Assembly: GCF_036017065.1 (NCBI RefSeq)
Contig: NZ_JAYXHR010000002.1
Location: 372,001 to 436,000, forward strand
From: Uliginosibacterium sp036017065
Lineage (GTDB): Bacteria > Pseudomonadota > Gammaproteobacteria > Burkholderiales > Rhodocyclaceae
Direction: 5' to 3'
Length of the DNA stretch: 64,000 bases
Below are positions 25,056-34,597 of the stretch, one piece after another (within the stretch, counting starts at the first letter, position 1; each line of letters begins with the position of its first letter). Below the pieces are notes generated by a model, which worked only from the letters and a program-made list of their open reading frames with translations, ran no database searches and was not told the origin of the DNA. The translations under genes and the position numbers were made by a program.

Positions 25056-27455
25056 TCAGCGGTTCTCCAGACGGTTGAAGTCGAGGATGCCGGAGAACAC
25101 CGGCTCGGTCCGCCGGTAGTCGTCATGCAGCGCGTCGCTGAAGTCCCAGAAGCGCGGGTTGGTCCGGCGCACCGCGAAGCGCTCGGAGAAGCGCGCGTAG
25201 TCCGCCTCGGACGACAGCGCCGCCAGTGCCGTGGTGAAGGCCGGCAGCTGCTCCTCGCGCACGCGGTAGAACGCATTGGGGTAGGCCCCAACGATGCCGG
25301 GCGCGACGGTCAGCGTGTGCTCCGCCGGCAGTATCTGTTGCGCCTCCAGCATCAGGTGCGACACGTTGAGGTGGCCGGTGTTGCGCAGCAGGCTGACGTA
25401 GCGCAGCGGCCGGCCGGCCTGTTCGATGGTCAGGACGCTGTTCTCCGGCAGCCAGCTCAGGGCGGGGCCGTGTACGGCGGCCAGCTTTTCCAGCGTGCCC
25501 TGCAGCTTGCCGTCGCCCATCGCCGGTAATCCATACCGGGTATTCACCGCCGGACCCACGTGCTGGCGCAACAGGCCCAGCAACTCCGGCATCGGCTGTT
25601 TGGTCTGGTAGCGGATGCCGCTGTCGACCGGCACCTTGGCAATGTCGCCATATACCTGCTCGCGCACCGCCGGCTCGCTGCCGCGATACCAGTGGTCGCG
25701 CAGGCGGATGCGTTCGGCCTGCGGCAGCAGCAGCAGGAAGTTGAACTCGCCCTCCATGCGCAGGAAGTCCATGTACAGCCGCGAGTTGATCTGGTGGCCG
25801 AGGTTGCCATACACGTCGTAGTTGGCGACCAGCAGGTAGTGGATGCGCTCCAGCAACGGGTACTCGATGAGCCAGGCCGTCTTGGGCGTGTCGCCCACCA
25901 TGCCCTTCACCACGGTGGCGCTGTCGTTGTGGCGGAAGATGCTCAGCACCGCGTTGTCGTTGCGCTGGCTCGTACCGTCCAGCGCGCCGCCGTCCCACAC
26001 GTCGCCCAGGCCCGGCAGCCTGCCGTCGGTGAAGTAGCCGGTGAGCGCCTGCGACTTGGCCAGCAGGTAGTTGCGCTGCCGCCCGGCGTACTCGGCCCAC
26101 GGAATGAGGGCGGCGCTGGTGCTGCGCCCCGTGGGCAGGCTCAGGTGGTCCTGCTCGCGCGCCAGGAAGTCGGTCAGCGTGTCGGTGGGGATGGCGCCGG
26201 GTTGCGCGAACACCACCCAGAACTGGTCCTCGATGACGTTGAGCGCCATCTGGCCGCGGCACACCGGCCCCTTGATGAAACCGGAGATGGTGAAGTGCGC
26301 CTCCTGCAGCATGAAGCGGTAGCGCGCACCGGCCGGCAGTTCCGCAAAGGTGGCGAAGGGGTTCGCCGCGGTGCTGGCGGAGTAGCCCGGCAGCTTCGTC
26401 ACGGAGTAGGGCGCATCGAGGAAGAGCTGGCGCCAGAAGGCCATGCGCGCCGCATCGAGGCGGTAGGGCATGTGGGTCTTGACGACGATGCTCTCGCGCT
26501 CGGCGACAAGGCGGTAATACGGTCGGTCGACGCCGGGGTCATCCACCGGGCGTGCCGCGCGCACCTCGCGCACCGGCTGCCCCGGCGGCGTGGTGGAGCG
26601 CACCAGGCGGAAGAAGCGGCGGCCACTGGCGGCCTCCTGGTCGTCGAAGTACAGCGCGGCGAGGAACAGGTGTTCGTAGGCGTAGCGCGCGAACAGCCGC
26701 TCCTTCAGCGAGTCGCCATTGAAGAAGGCCTCCCATTCGGCGACCTTCCGCACCAGGCCGGGTGTCAGCGGCGCCACGCCCTCGTAGGGCGCGCCCATCT
26801 CCAGCCACCGGGTGAGTTGCTGGTGCTCCTGCTCCGCCAGACCGGGCAGGCCGTAGGGCATGCCACCGAGCGGGAAGGCACGTTCGTAGGCTTCGATCTC
26901 GCCCTCGGCGGGGCAGATCTGCGCGCGGTCGATACGGAAGTCCAGCCCGCCGCCCACGGTGCCGTTGTCCGGCAGCGGGTGCTGCTGCTTGAGCGTCAGC
27001 AGGCGATACATGAGGCTGGCCTCGCGCTGGGTCGGCACGTCCTGCGCATGTTCGTTCAGCACCGGCGAGAAACCCAGCTTGCGCCACTCCGAAGCTTTCT
27101 CGGCATCGACGTACAGGCGCGCCGGCGTGGCCGCCAGCAGGCGGATGGGGTCATACACCAGGGTCTTGCTGGCGCCGCGGGCCAGCCCCTCCCAGCTCGT
27201 CGTCTTCAGCTGGCAGGCGGCGTCGTAGCAGGCGTGGCACACCACGCAGCGCTTGTCGAGGATGGGCTGGATGTCATGCGCATACGACATGCCCACCGGC
27301 GGCGTACGCGGATGGTCGAAGCGCGTCGGATCGGCCGGGCCGAACAGGGTGTTGAAGTTGGGGACGAGGTAGTAACCCAGGCTGGCACAACCTGCCAGCA
27401 ACAGGACGGCGAGCACGGCAGGCAGGCTGCGGAGGCGGGCACGGAGATGACGCAT
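25056..27455 (-). CDS. cti: Periplasmic fatty acid cis/trans isomerase
   Basis: A 799-residue haem protein that turns cis unsaturated phospholipid fatty acids into trans forms, stiffening the membrane under solvent or heat stress. The N terminus has an export signal with a lipoprotein-like LLAGC box. The c-type haem motif is CVVCH near residue 71 followed by the family-specific ACYDAACQLKTTSWEGLARGASK-like region. Further Cti segments are PTQREASLMYRLL and GQMALNVIEDQFWV (haem-environment and catalytic region). It is monocistronic, as usual for cti, which is constitutive and controlled by substrate access. Confidence 0.95.
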   Translation of the reverse strand: MRHLRARLRSLPAVLAVLLLAGCASLGYYLVPNFNTLFGPADPTRFDHPRTPPVGMSYAHDIQPILDKRCVVCHACYDAACQLKTTSWEGLARGASKTLVYDPIRLLAATPARLYVDAEKASEWRKLGFSPVLNEHAQDVPTQREASLMYRLLTLKQQHPLPDNGTVGGGLDFRIDRAQICPAEGEIEAYERAFPLGGMPYGLPGLAEQEHQQLTRWLEMGAPYEGVAPLTPGLVRKVAEWEAFFNGDSLKERLFARYAYEHLFLAALYFDDQEAASGRRFFRLVRSTTPPGQPVREVRAARPVDDPGVDRPYYRLVAERESIVVKTHMPYRLDAARMAFWRQLFLDAPYSVTKLPGYSASTAANPFATFAELPAGARYRFMLQEAHFTISGFIKGPVCRGQMALNVIEDQFWVVFAQPGAIPTDTLTDFLAREQDHLSLPTGRSTSAALIPWAEYAGRQRNYLLAKSQALTGYFTDGRLPGLGDVWDGGALDGTSQRNDNAVLSIFRHNDSATVVKGMVGDTPKTAWLIEYPLLERIHYLLVANYDVYGNLGHQINSRLYMDFLRMEGEFNFLLLLPQAERIRLRDHWYRGSEPAVREQVYGDIAKVPVDSGIRYQTKQPMPELLGLLRQHVGPAVNTRYGLPAMGDGKLQGTLEKLAAVHGPALSWLPENSVLTIEQAGRPLRYVSLLRNTGHLNVSHLMLEAQQILPAEHTLTVAPGIVGAYPNAFYRVREEQLPAFTTALAALSSEADYARFSERFAVRRTNPRFWDFSDALHDDYRRTEPVFSGILDFNRLENR

Positions 27456-27636
27456 GATTCACCAGGGCGGCAGGGCAATGCCGCCATCTTAGTGCGAGTG
27501 CGGTGCTTCGTCCGTTGCGCGCGTGTGACAGGTTGTCCGGCTGGCGACGCCACGACCCTGCTGGCACGAGCCGCGTCCGCCATACAAACGGCTAGCCGGT
27601 AAAATCGCGGTCGTTGCCGCCGCCTGCCACCCCGCC

Positions 27637-28575
27637 ATGACGCCCCCTGCCGCCCCGACCTCCACCGCCACGCCCGCCTCTGCGTTCGCCGACTGGCCCG
27701 CCCTGCGCACCGCATTGGAGCGCACCGACGGCCGCTACCCCGCCGCCGCGGTCGACGCGCTGCGCGCCGACCGCGCGCGCTACCTGCCCGACATGCTGGT
27801 CGAACTGGAACGCCTGGCCGCCGACCCCTCGCCCCTGCTGGCCGATGCGGACGTCATCCTGCACTTCCACCTGATCGCCCTGCTGGCGGAGTTCCGCGAA
27901 GCGGCGGCGCTGGCACCGGTCATCGCCCTGGCCCGGCGTGGTGACGAGGACATCGAGGCCATCTTCGGCGACTTCGTCGGCGAGTTGCTGGGCCGCGCGC
28001 TGGCCAGCCTGGCCGCCGGCCGCACCGACGAGCTGTCCGCGCTGGCCGGCGATGCCGGCGTGGACCCCTGGGTGCGTTCCGCCGCCGTGGAGGCCATCGC
28101 CGTGCTGGCGCTGGAGGGCAACCTGCCGCACGACGAGGCCGTGCGCCGCATCCTCGCCGTCGGTGAAGCGGCAGCGGCGCAGGCATCCGGCGACGGGCCG
28201 GACACCCTGGTCACCCTCATCGCCGGCACGCTGGGCGACATGGCGGCCGCCGACGCGCTGCCCACCGTGCGCGACTGGTTCGCGCGCGGCCTGGTGGATC
28301 CGCAGGCGCGGGGCGAGCTCGCCGCCATCGAACCCGAATTCGCGGTGCCGCTGGAGGAACGCCGCCGCCAGTTGCAGGCGCTGAAGCGCGGCTACGTCAC
28401 CAGTGCGTCCGAGGCACTGGCCGAATGGCCGATGTTCAAGCTGCCGGCCGCCGTGGGCGACGTGCTGCACATCGACAACGGCACGCCCTATGCCCGCACC
28501 GACGCCAGGGTGGGGCGCAATGACCCCTGCCCCTGTGGCAGCGGCAAGAAGTACAAGAAATGCTGCGGTGCCTGA
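27637..28575 (+). CDS. DUF1186 protein with C-terminal SEC-C zinc motif
   Basis: A 312-residue cytoplasmic protein. Residues about 20-250 form a helical, HEAT-like DUF1186 domain (RYPAAAVDALRADRARYLPDML and WVRSAAVEAIAVLALEG). The last 22 residues are a SEC-C motif, DPCPCGSGKKYKKCC, a zinc-binding tail found in SecA and in many uncharacterised proteins. It may serve as a zinc-dependent interaction tail. Function is unknown. It is a single gene between cti and the antiporter, with TAAAAT at 27600-27605 as a weak -10 candidate. Confidence 0.85.
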   Translation: MTPPAAPTSTATPASAFADWPALRTALERTDGRYPAAAVDALRADRARYLPDMLVELERLAADPSPLLADADVILHFHLIALLAEFREAAALAPVIALARRGDEDIEAIFGDFVGELLGRALASLAAGRTDELSALAGDAGVDPWVRSAAVEAIAVLALEGNLPHDEAVRRILAVGEAAAAQASGDGPDTLVTLIAGTLGDMAAADALPTVRDWFARGLVDPQARGELAAIEPEFAVPLEERRRQLQALKRGYVTSASEALAEWPMFKLPAAVGDVLHIDNGTPYARTDARVGRNDPCPCGSGKKYKKCCGA

Positions 28576-28780
28576 ACCCGGGCAGCTGCCCGCCTGCGGG
28601 CCGCGCATGGCGGTCATCCGGCTGGCACAAACTTGCGCCAACCCGGTCATGACCGGCGGGCTCAGCCACTAAAATACCCGCTCGGGCGAACCTTCCCGCC
28701 CCGGCCCGCTCCACTCATAGTCCTGTCCGCCCCGCGCGGGTCGGGCGTCCGCTCCATCGGGATACAACAGGAATAACCCA

Positions 28781-30430
28781 ATGCACCTTGGCCCGCTGCT
28801 CGCCACCCTCGTCGGTGGCCTCGTCCTCGCCTTCATCTTCGGCGCGCTGGCCCACAAGGCAAAACTGTCACCCCTGGTGGGCTACCTGCTTGCAGGCGTG
28901 ATCATCGGCCCCTACACACCGGGCTTCGTCGCCGACACCTCACTGGGCATGGAGCTGTCCGAGATCGGCGTCATCCTGCTGATGTTCGGCGTCGGCCTGC
29001 ACTTCTCCTTCAAGGACCTGCTGGCGGTGCGCAACATCGCCCTGCCCGGCGCCGTGGTGCAGATCGGTGCCGCCACCGCGATGGGCATGGGCCTCGCCCA
29101 CTTCCTCGGCTGGAGCCTCGCCGGCGGCTTCGTGTTCGGCCTGTCGCTGTCGGTCGCCAGCACGGTGGTGCTGCTGCGCGCCCTGCAGGAACGCCGCCTG
29201 GTGGACACCGAGCGCGGCCGCATCGCGGTGGGCTGGCTGATCGTCGAGGACGTGGCGATGGTGCTGGCCCTGGTGCTCATCCCGGCGATTGCCGGCAGCG
29301 GTGAGGAAGGCGGCTTCAGCGTGCCAGTGGTGCTCGGCATCACCGTGCTGAAGGTGATCGCCTTCGGCGTGTTCATGATGGTCGTCGGCCGCCGCGTCAT
29401 CCCCAGCCTGCTGCACTGGGTGGCGCACACCGGCTCGCGCGAGCTGTTCAGCCTGTCGGTGCTGGCTGTCGCGCTGGGCGTGGCCTTCTGCGCCGCCACC
29501 CTGTTCGGCGTGTCCTTCGCGCTGGGCGCCTTCTTCGCCGGCATGATCCTGGCGGAATCCACGCTGAGCCACCGCGCGGCGGAAGAATCACTGCCGCTGC
29601 GCGACGCCTTCGCGGTGCTGTTCTTCGTCTCCGTCGGCATGCTGTTCGACTGGCGCATCGTGATGCAGGCACCGGTGGCCGTGGCCGCCACGCTGGGCAT
29701 CATCATCGTCGGCAAGTCGATCGCCGCCTACCTCGTGGTGCGCATGCTGGGCCACAAGCGCACCACGGCGCTGACCATCTCGGCCAGCCTCGCGCAGATC
29801 GGCGAGTTCTCCTTCATCCTCGCCGGCCTGGGCGTCACGCTGGACCTGTTCGGCAACGAAGGGCGCGACCTCATCCTCGCCGGCGCCATCTTCTCCATCC
29901 TCGCCAATCCGTTCATCTTCAGCCTGTGCGAGCGCATCGCCGGCCGCGAGAAGTTCAACGCCGTGGAGGAGAAGGACAGCGACCCGCGCACCAAGCCGAT
30001 CGAAGTCGCCGACACCAGCCTGTCCGGTCACCCCGTCATCGTCGGCTACGGCCGCGTCGGCCGCATGATCGGCGAGCGCTTCAAGGCCATGGGCCAGCCC
30101 TTCGTGGTCATCGAGGACCGCGACCGCCCCGCCGACGCCGCCCGCGCCGACGGCGGCTTCGTGGTCTTCGCCAACGCCGCCAACCCGCGCGCGCTGCAGG
30201 CCGCCAACGTCGTCGATGCCAAATGGCTGTTCGTCGCCATCCCGCAAAGCTTCGAAGCCGGCCAGGTCGTCATGCAGGCCCGCGAAGCCAGCCCCGCCCT
30301 GCAGATCATCGCCCGCTCGCATTCGGACGACGAGACGACGCACCTGATGAAGTGCGGCGCCACCGAGACGATCATGGGCGAGCGGGAGATTGCGAAGGGG
30401 ATGCTGGCGTTGAGCGTGGGGACGGCGTGA
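28781..30430 (+). CDS. ybaL: CPA2 monovalent cation:proton antiporter, YbaL/KefB type
   Basis: A 549-residue inner-membrane protein. Residues 1-390 contain about 12 hydrophobic segments of the Na/H exchanger fold, including GYLLAGVIIGPYTPGF near residue 35 and SLAQIGEFSFILAGLG near residue 340. Residues about 410-525 form an RCK-N nucleotide-binding domain with VIVGYGRVGRMIGERF. There is no RCK-C domain, which fits YbaL. It likely exchanges potassium or sodium for protons under ligand control; transport was not tested here. CAGGAATAACCC precedes the ATG. It stands alone; no KefF/KefG ancillary gene is nearby. Confidence 0.93.
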   Translation: MHLGPLLATLVGGLVLAFIFGALAHKAKLSPLVGYLLAGVIIGPYTPGFVADTSLGMELSEIGVILLMFGVGLHFSFKDLLAVRNIALPGAVVQIGAATAMGMGLAHFLGWSLAGGFVFGLSLSVASTVVLLRALQERRLVDTERGRIAVGWLIVEDVAMVLALVLIPAIAGSGEEGGFSVPVVLGITVLKVIAFGVFMMVVGRRVIPSLLHWVAHTGSRELFSLSVLAVALGVAFCAATLFGVSFALGAFFAGMILAESTLSHRAAEESLPLRDAFAVLFFVSVGMLFDWRIVMQAPVAVAATLGIIIVGKSIAAYLVVRMLGHKRTTALTISASLAQIGEFSFILAGLGVTLDLFGNEGRDLILAGAIFSILANPFIFSLCERIAGREKFNAVEEKDSDPRTKPIEVADTSLSGHPVIVGYGRVGRMIGERFKAMGQPFVVIEDRDRPADAARADGGFVVFANAANPRALQAANVVDAKWLFVAIPQSFEAGQVVMQAREASPALQIIARSHSDDETTHLMKCGATETIMGEREIAKGMLALSVGTA

Positions 30431-30448
30431 GCCCTCTTATGCCGTCGC

Positions 30449-31624
30449 TCATTGGTTCCAAACCTGGCCAGCCGTCGAAGAAGCGAGAAGGCGATCTATA
30501 GCTTCCACCAAATTCGCCACGGTGGATTCTGTGCTTTCAATTTCACTAAGAAGCCGGTCTAAATTATCCGTGACGGCTCGTTTTGACTTATTGAGATCTT
30601 TACTCACTCTTGGCAGCCCGGCCGCCGCCTGCCTCATCCCAAGCAATCCTGATTTGGCGGTCACCGCACCCTCTATTGTTCTCAAGAGAGTTTTCCGAAG
30701 AGAATGCAATTGCAGTTTGTCCGATTTAAAGTCTTCCATCAGCACGACCGCGCTACTTAATGCTGCGAATGCCTCCTGGCGCGCAGAAGAAAGAAGTGGA
30801 ATACTCGCCTCTAAAATACTTGCGTACCTAAACATATCCTCGGAGGCACGCTTAACAAGCCGTTTAGCGTGGCCCGGGTCTGATGCATCTCGCGCGTTAA
30901 TTTCTATAGTCCGCTGAGAAAGCTGCTCGCCTATTCGCACAGTTGCGTCGCTGATAACCTCCATCGCCGCAGTCATATCCTGCGTCCGCATAGTGTAGAT
31001 TTCTAGACAGTCGAACAGTCCATCTTCTTCATCAGCAATTAATGCTTCAGGCAGGAGCTCTGCGGATTCGAGAGAGATGCTTCTCTCAGGCACCTTTACA
31101 AACTGCTGAGCAATTGCAGCAAGATGAGCGCGTAGCGACGCTTCGAAACCCGCAAGGTCCTCAAAAGAGGAATATAGGCCTCCTTTTTCTGGCAGAGAAC
31201 TTTTGAATTCTTGGAGTGCCAACAACTGGCCCGCCTCAATCCTGGAAGGAGAGAGAGGCGCCTCTTTAAAATAGAGCATTATTTCTGGAACAGACCCTGT
31301 TTCCCTGAAACGTTGATAGGCCCGCTCAAACTCCTCCACTGTTCCAGACGCAGCACGACTAGTCCGCGTCCCTAGCCTCGACCAGAATATCCCAATGAAT
31401 ACATCGTAGTCATCAGGAATCTGCGAATTAATTACGGCCTGCGCATCATCAGAAAACCCAGGGCGAACGCTGGTTTCCCACTTTAGGACCTCGAATGAGA
31501 CTCCAATGCTATTCGCCCAAGTTCTATTCAGCTCTGCAACTACGGAATCTAATACTCCTCGCTCTTCCTCTACATCAGATGGAGAGGCTACGAATACTTG
31601 GAGTATTAGATTTTTTCTAGGCAT
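30449..31624 (-). CDS. DUF4062-domain protein in an AT-richer island
   Basis: About 391 residues. The N terminus (residues 1-150) matches DUF4062, a TIR-like domain: LILQVFVASPSDVEEERGVLD, then YDVFIGIFWSRLGTRT and SGTVEEFERA. The rest is helical and coiled-coil-like and has no NTPase motif; in many proteins this domain is fused to NACHT or other STAND ATPases used in defence. Here the gene stands alone. Its base composition is far poorer in GC than the flanks from about 30440 to 31800, a sign of transfer. ATG 31624 is chosen; a GTG 15 bp upstream is possible. A role in immunity is inference. Confidence 0.75.
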   Translation of the reverse strand: MPRKNLILQVFVASPSDVEEERGVLDSVVAELNRTWANSIGVSFEVLKWETSVRPGFSDDAQAVINSQIPDDYDVFIGIFWSRLGTRTSRAASGTVEEFERAYQRFRETGSVPEIMLYFKEAPLSPSRIEAGQLLALQEFKSSLPEKGGLYSSFEDLAGFEASLRAHLAAIAQQFVKVPERSISLESAELLPEALIADEEDGLFDCLEIYTMRTQDMTAAMEVISDATVRIGEQLSQRTIEINARDASDPGHAKRLVKRASEDMFRYASILEASIPLLSSARQEAFAALSSAVVLMEDFKSDKLQLHSLRKTLLRTIEGAVTAKSGLLGMRQAAAGLPRVSKDLNKSKRAVTDNLDRLLSEIESTESTVANLVEAIDRLLASSTAGQVWNQ

Positions 31625-31809
31625 GGTTGCGGTCGGCACTTATTTGAATAGATGGAACAGCACTTCGAGCTTGCGAGCCTCAAAGAAGAGTGTGCAAATT
31701 ATTCTATCTAATAGTCTCAATAACTTGGGGAAGAATTGACCTTCAGCACACCACTAGCACTAGCGACGAACCCAATTGACTCTCAACAATCAAGAGAACA
31801 TTCGTCTTG

Positions 31810-32640
31810 TTACCACCCCAACGGATCCAGCCTGTAATACCCGCTCAAAACCCGGTACAACTCCGGCGCCTGCCCGAACAGACGCGCCGGTCGCTCGAAG
31901 AACGCCTCCGTCGCCACCGCGAAGAACTCCGCCGGGTCGGTTGCGCCGTAGGGGTCGATCAGCGGTTCTTCACCATCGAAGCCCATCGCCAGCGTCTGCT
32001 CCCGCAGGCGTGCGAATTCGCGGCTGAGCACCGCTGACCACTGCGCGTAATTGCCTCGCCGGCCCAGCAGCGGGGCACCGTTGGCGTGGCCTTTTTCCTG
32101 GTCGAGCTGGTGGGCGAATTCGTGCAGGGCGACGTTGTGGCCGTCGTCGATGACGGCGGCGCCTTCCTGGGTGTCGTGCCAGGACAGGATGACCTGGCCA
32201 TGGCTCCAGGATTCGCCGGACATGACTTCCTCGCCTTCGTGCACCAGGCCGTTGGCTTCGGTGCGTTTGCGTTGCACGCGGAAGCTGCCGGGGTAGACGA
32301 GGACCTGGCGCAGTTGCGGGTAGAAGGGCGCGGGGCGGTTGAGGGTGAGCAGGCAGGCGTGGGCAGCGATGGTGACGCGGACGTCGTCGTCGATGTCCTG
32401 GCCGGCGCAGCCGATGAAGTCCTTCTCGGCGATGAACACCTGGATGTGTTGCTTGAGGCGCAGCTGCAGTTCGACCGGGAGCTGACGGAACCAGGGCACG
32501 CGGTTGCGCAGGATGTGGCGCCAGGCTTCCGGAAACGGCCGGCGGCCGATGCGACGACGGCGGTGCGCGGTGCGCAGCGGTTCGCTGGCGAGCCACAGCA
32601 CCCACAGCAGGGCGAGACAGGACACCACGACGATCGGCAC
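31810..32640 (-). CDS. mtfA: MtfA-type zinc metallopeptidase
   Basis: A 276-residue protein of the M90 family. One hydrophobic segment at the N terminus (IVVVSCLALLWVLWLA) is followed by a cytoplasm-like catalytic domain with the zinc motif LHEFAHQLDQEKG near residue 168 and a distal Glu in DPAEFFAVATEAFFE. In E. coli MtfA binds the glucose repressor Mlc and has aminopeptidase activity; the partner here is unknown. The membrane anchor is a variation seen in many homologues. It is a single gene next to the AT-richer island. Confidence 0.9.
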   Translation of the reverse strand: MPIVVVSCLALLWVLWLASEPLRTAHRRRRIGRRPFPEAWRHILRNRVPWFRQLPVELQLRLKQHIQVFIAEKDFIGCAGQDIDDDVRVTIAAHACLLTLNRPAPFYPQLRQVLVYPGSFRVQRKRTEANGLVHEGEEVMSGESWSHGQVILSWHDTQEGAAVIDDGHNVALHEFAHQLDQEKGHANGAPLLGRRGNYAQWSAVLSREFARLREQTLAMGFDGEEPLIDPYGATDPAEFFAVATEAFFERPARLFGQAPELYRVLSGYYRLDPLGW

Positions 32641-32800
32641 GGCCGGCTCCTGCTCGTGAAGGGAACGGCTTGTAGCTGGGAGCGGCGCAGGCGGATTTCA
32701 AGCCCGCGACCCGGCCCGCCACGACGGACGCGACATCGCCGCCGCCGTCGATCGCGCCGATGGGCCTGCACGCGATTCATGCGCTGGATCAAATGACCAA

Positions 32801-32837
32801 GGGTTAACCCTCAAGCGCTGGCGAGGCGGACCGTAAG
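32801..32837 (+). promoter_or_regulatory. Palindrome and sigma-28-like promoter before the chemoreceptor
   Basis: GGGTTAACCC (32801-32810) is a perfect 10-bp palindrome. It is followed by TCAAG and, 14 bp later, ACCGTAAG, which partly matches a flagellar sigma-28 -10 box. The start codon is 64 bp downstream. Sigma-28 control is common for chemoreceptors but is only suggested here. Confidence 0.35.
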
Positions 32838-32901
32838 CCCACGTTCACCCGCAGCGGCGCGGGCTGGTGGTCTCTGGTTCATCTTCACGGAAGGTTCTCC
32901 C

Positions 32902-34533
32902 ATGTTGTCCAGACTGAGCATCGCCCAGCGCGTCGGCGCGGGCTTTTCCATCCTCATTGCGCTGATGGTGGCGGTGGGCGCCGTCGGCATCTTCGGCATG
33001 CATCGCCAGTACACGGAAGTGCGTGGCCTGCTGGAGCGCGACCTCGCCCTCTACCGCACGATCCGCCAGGGACAGTTGCAGCTGGGGCAGATGCACCGCG
33101 ACGAGAAGGACGTGTTCCTGTCGCTGGGCAGCGAGCAGGAGGTGATGGCCTGGCAGGAAAAATGGCAGGCCTCCTACGACGCGGTGACGGCGACGCTGGT
33201 GAGCCTGCGCGAGCTGGTGTCGGCGCAGGACCGTACGGCACTCGAAGCCGCGGAGAAGGCGCTGGGCCAGTACAAGGACGGCCTCGGCGACATGGTGGCG
33301 AGCATGATGGGCGCGGAGTATCCGTCCTCGCTGGAAGTGAACCGCGCCTTTGCGCCGCACGCGCAGGCGGCCGGCCAGATGCATGCCGCGCTGGAGGGCG
33401 TGGCCCGCCAGGCGGAAGAGCGGGTGCAGGGCATCGAGGGGCAACTGGCGGGCATCCGCAACCGGCTGACCGCGGTGTGTGCCGGCCTGCTGGCACTGGC
33501 GGCGCTGCTGGGTGGCGCGGGTGGCTGGGTCGTGAGCAGGCAGGTACGGGTGCCGCTGGCACGCATGCAGTCGGCGATCCAGGAGATCGAGCGCAGCGGA
33601 CGCATCGGCGTGCGCATGACGGTCGGGTCGCAGGACGAGATCGGCGCGACCTCGCAGGCCATCAACCGCCTGCTGGAGGGAATGTGCACGGTGATCGGCG
33701 GGGCCAACCGCGATTCGGAACAACTGGTGGTGGCCGCCCGCACCCTGCACGTGGCGGCCGAGAAGGTCACCGAGGCATCCGGCCAGCAGGCCGGTGCGGC
33801 ACACGCGACAGCCGCCGCCATCGACGAGCTGACCACCAGCATCGCGCACGTGGCGGAGCGTGCCCACAGCGTGGAGGAGGTGGCGGGCCATGCCGCCGGC
33901 ACCGCCAGCCGCAACGTGGAAGCCGCGCAGCAGACGGCGGCGCAGATCACCGAAGTGGCCGAGGCCATCCAGCGCTCGGCCGAGCTGGTGGTGTCGCTGA
34001 ACCAGCGCTCCGACGAGATCGGCGGCATCGTCCAGGTGATCAAGGAGATTGCCGACCAGACCAGCCTGCTGGCGCTCAACGCCGCCATCGAGGCGGCCCG
34101 CGCCGGTGAGGAAGGCCGCGGCTTCGCGGTGGTGGCGGACGAGGTGCGCAAGCTGGCGGAGCGCACCACCGCCGCCACGGTGGACATCCAGAGCCGCATC
34201 GAAGGCGTGCAACGCGACACCGGCGTGGCCGCCGACGACATGCACGCGGCCAGCGCCGCCATGGCGGCCGGCGTGAGCAGTACCGCCCGCGTGGTGGACG
34301 GCCTGCGCGAGATCGAGCAACTGTCGCGCGAAAGTGCGCGCCACACCGCCGACATCGCCCTGGCGATCAAGGAGCAGAGCGCGGCCAGCCAGGACATCAC
34401 CCGCCACGTCGAACGCATCGCGGCGGCGAGCGCGGCCAACAACGAGGCCGCCGGGCAGACCCACCGGCTGTCCGAACAGCTCGGCGGGATCGCCCGCCAG
34501 CTGGACGACACCATCCACCGCTTCACGGTGTGA
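32902..34533 (+). CDS. Methyl-accepting chemotaxis protein
   Basis: A 543-residue transmembrane chemoreceptor. It has an inner-membrane helix near residues 9-31, a periplasmic four-helix sensing region (about 32-190), a second membrane helix near 192-212, a HAMP segment, and a long coiled-coil signalling domain. The CheA-contact tip IADQTSLLALNAAIEAARAG is near residues 382-401, followed by GRGFAVVADEVRKLAERT. It controls CheA kinase in response to a ligand that cannot be predicted. No che genes are nearby, so it is an orphan receptor. hemW begins 64 bp downstream on the same strand but has its own promoter-like boxes. Confidence 0.95.
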   Translation: MLSRLSIAQRVGAGFSILIALMVAVGAVGIFGMHRQYTEVRGLLERDLALYRTIRQGQLQLGQMHRDEKDVFLSLGSEQEVMAWQEKWQASYDAVTATLVSLRELVSAQDRTALEAAEKALGQYKDGLGDMVASMMGAEYPSSLEVNRAFAPHAQAAGQMHAALEGVARQAEERVQGIEGQLAGIRNRLTAVCAGLLALAALLGGAGGWVVSRQVRVPLARMQSAIQEIERSGRIGVRMTVGSQDEIGATSQAINRLLEGMCTVIGGANRDSEQLVVAARTLHVAAEKVTEASGQQAGAAHATAAAIDELTTSIAHVAERAHSVEEVAGHAAGTASRNVEAAQQTAAQITEVAEAIQRSAELVVSLNQRSDEIGGIVQVIKEIADQTSLLALNAAIEAARAGEEGRGFAVVADEVRKLAERTTAATVDIQSRIEGVQRDTGVAADDMHAASAAMAAGVSSTARVVDGLREIEQLSRESARHTADIALAIKEQSAASQDITRHVERIAAASAANNEAAGQTHRLSEQLGGIARQLDDTIHRFTV

Positions 34534-34556
34534 GCACGGACATGATGCAGCCGGGT

Positions 34557-34585
34557 TTGTCCTCACCGCGCTGGCGGGGGACAAT
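34557..34585 (+). promoter_or_regulatory. Candidate promoter of hemW
   Basis: TTGTCC (34557-34562) and GACAAT (34580-34585) are 17 bp apart. The ATG at 34598 follows only 12 bp after the -10 box, so the leader would be very short. Confidence 0.45.
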
Positions 34586-34597
34586 CCGTGCCGCATC

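Noticed and set aside
27524..27530. Second ECF41 promoter (TGTCACA on the minus strand)
   Set aside because: No CGTC at the required 16-bp spacing.
25560..27602. 680-codon plus-strand ORF antisense to cti
   Set aside because: A shadow of GC-rich cti coding sequence; low complexity and no family features.
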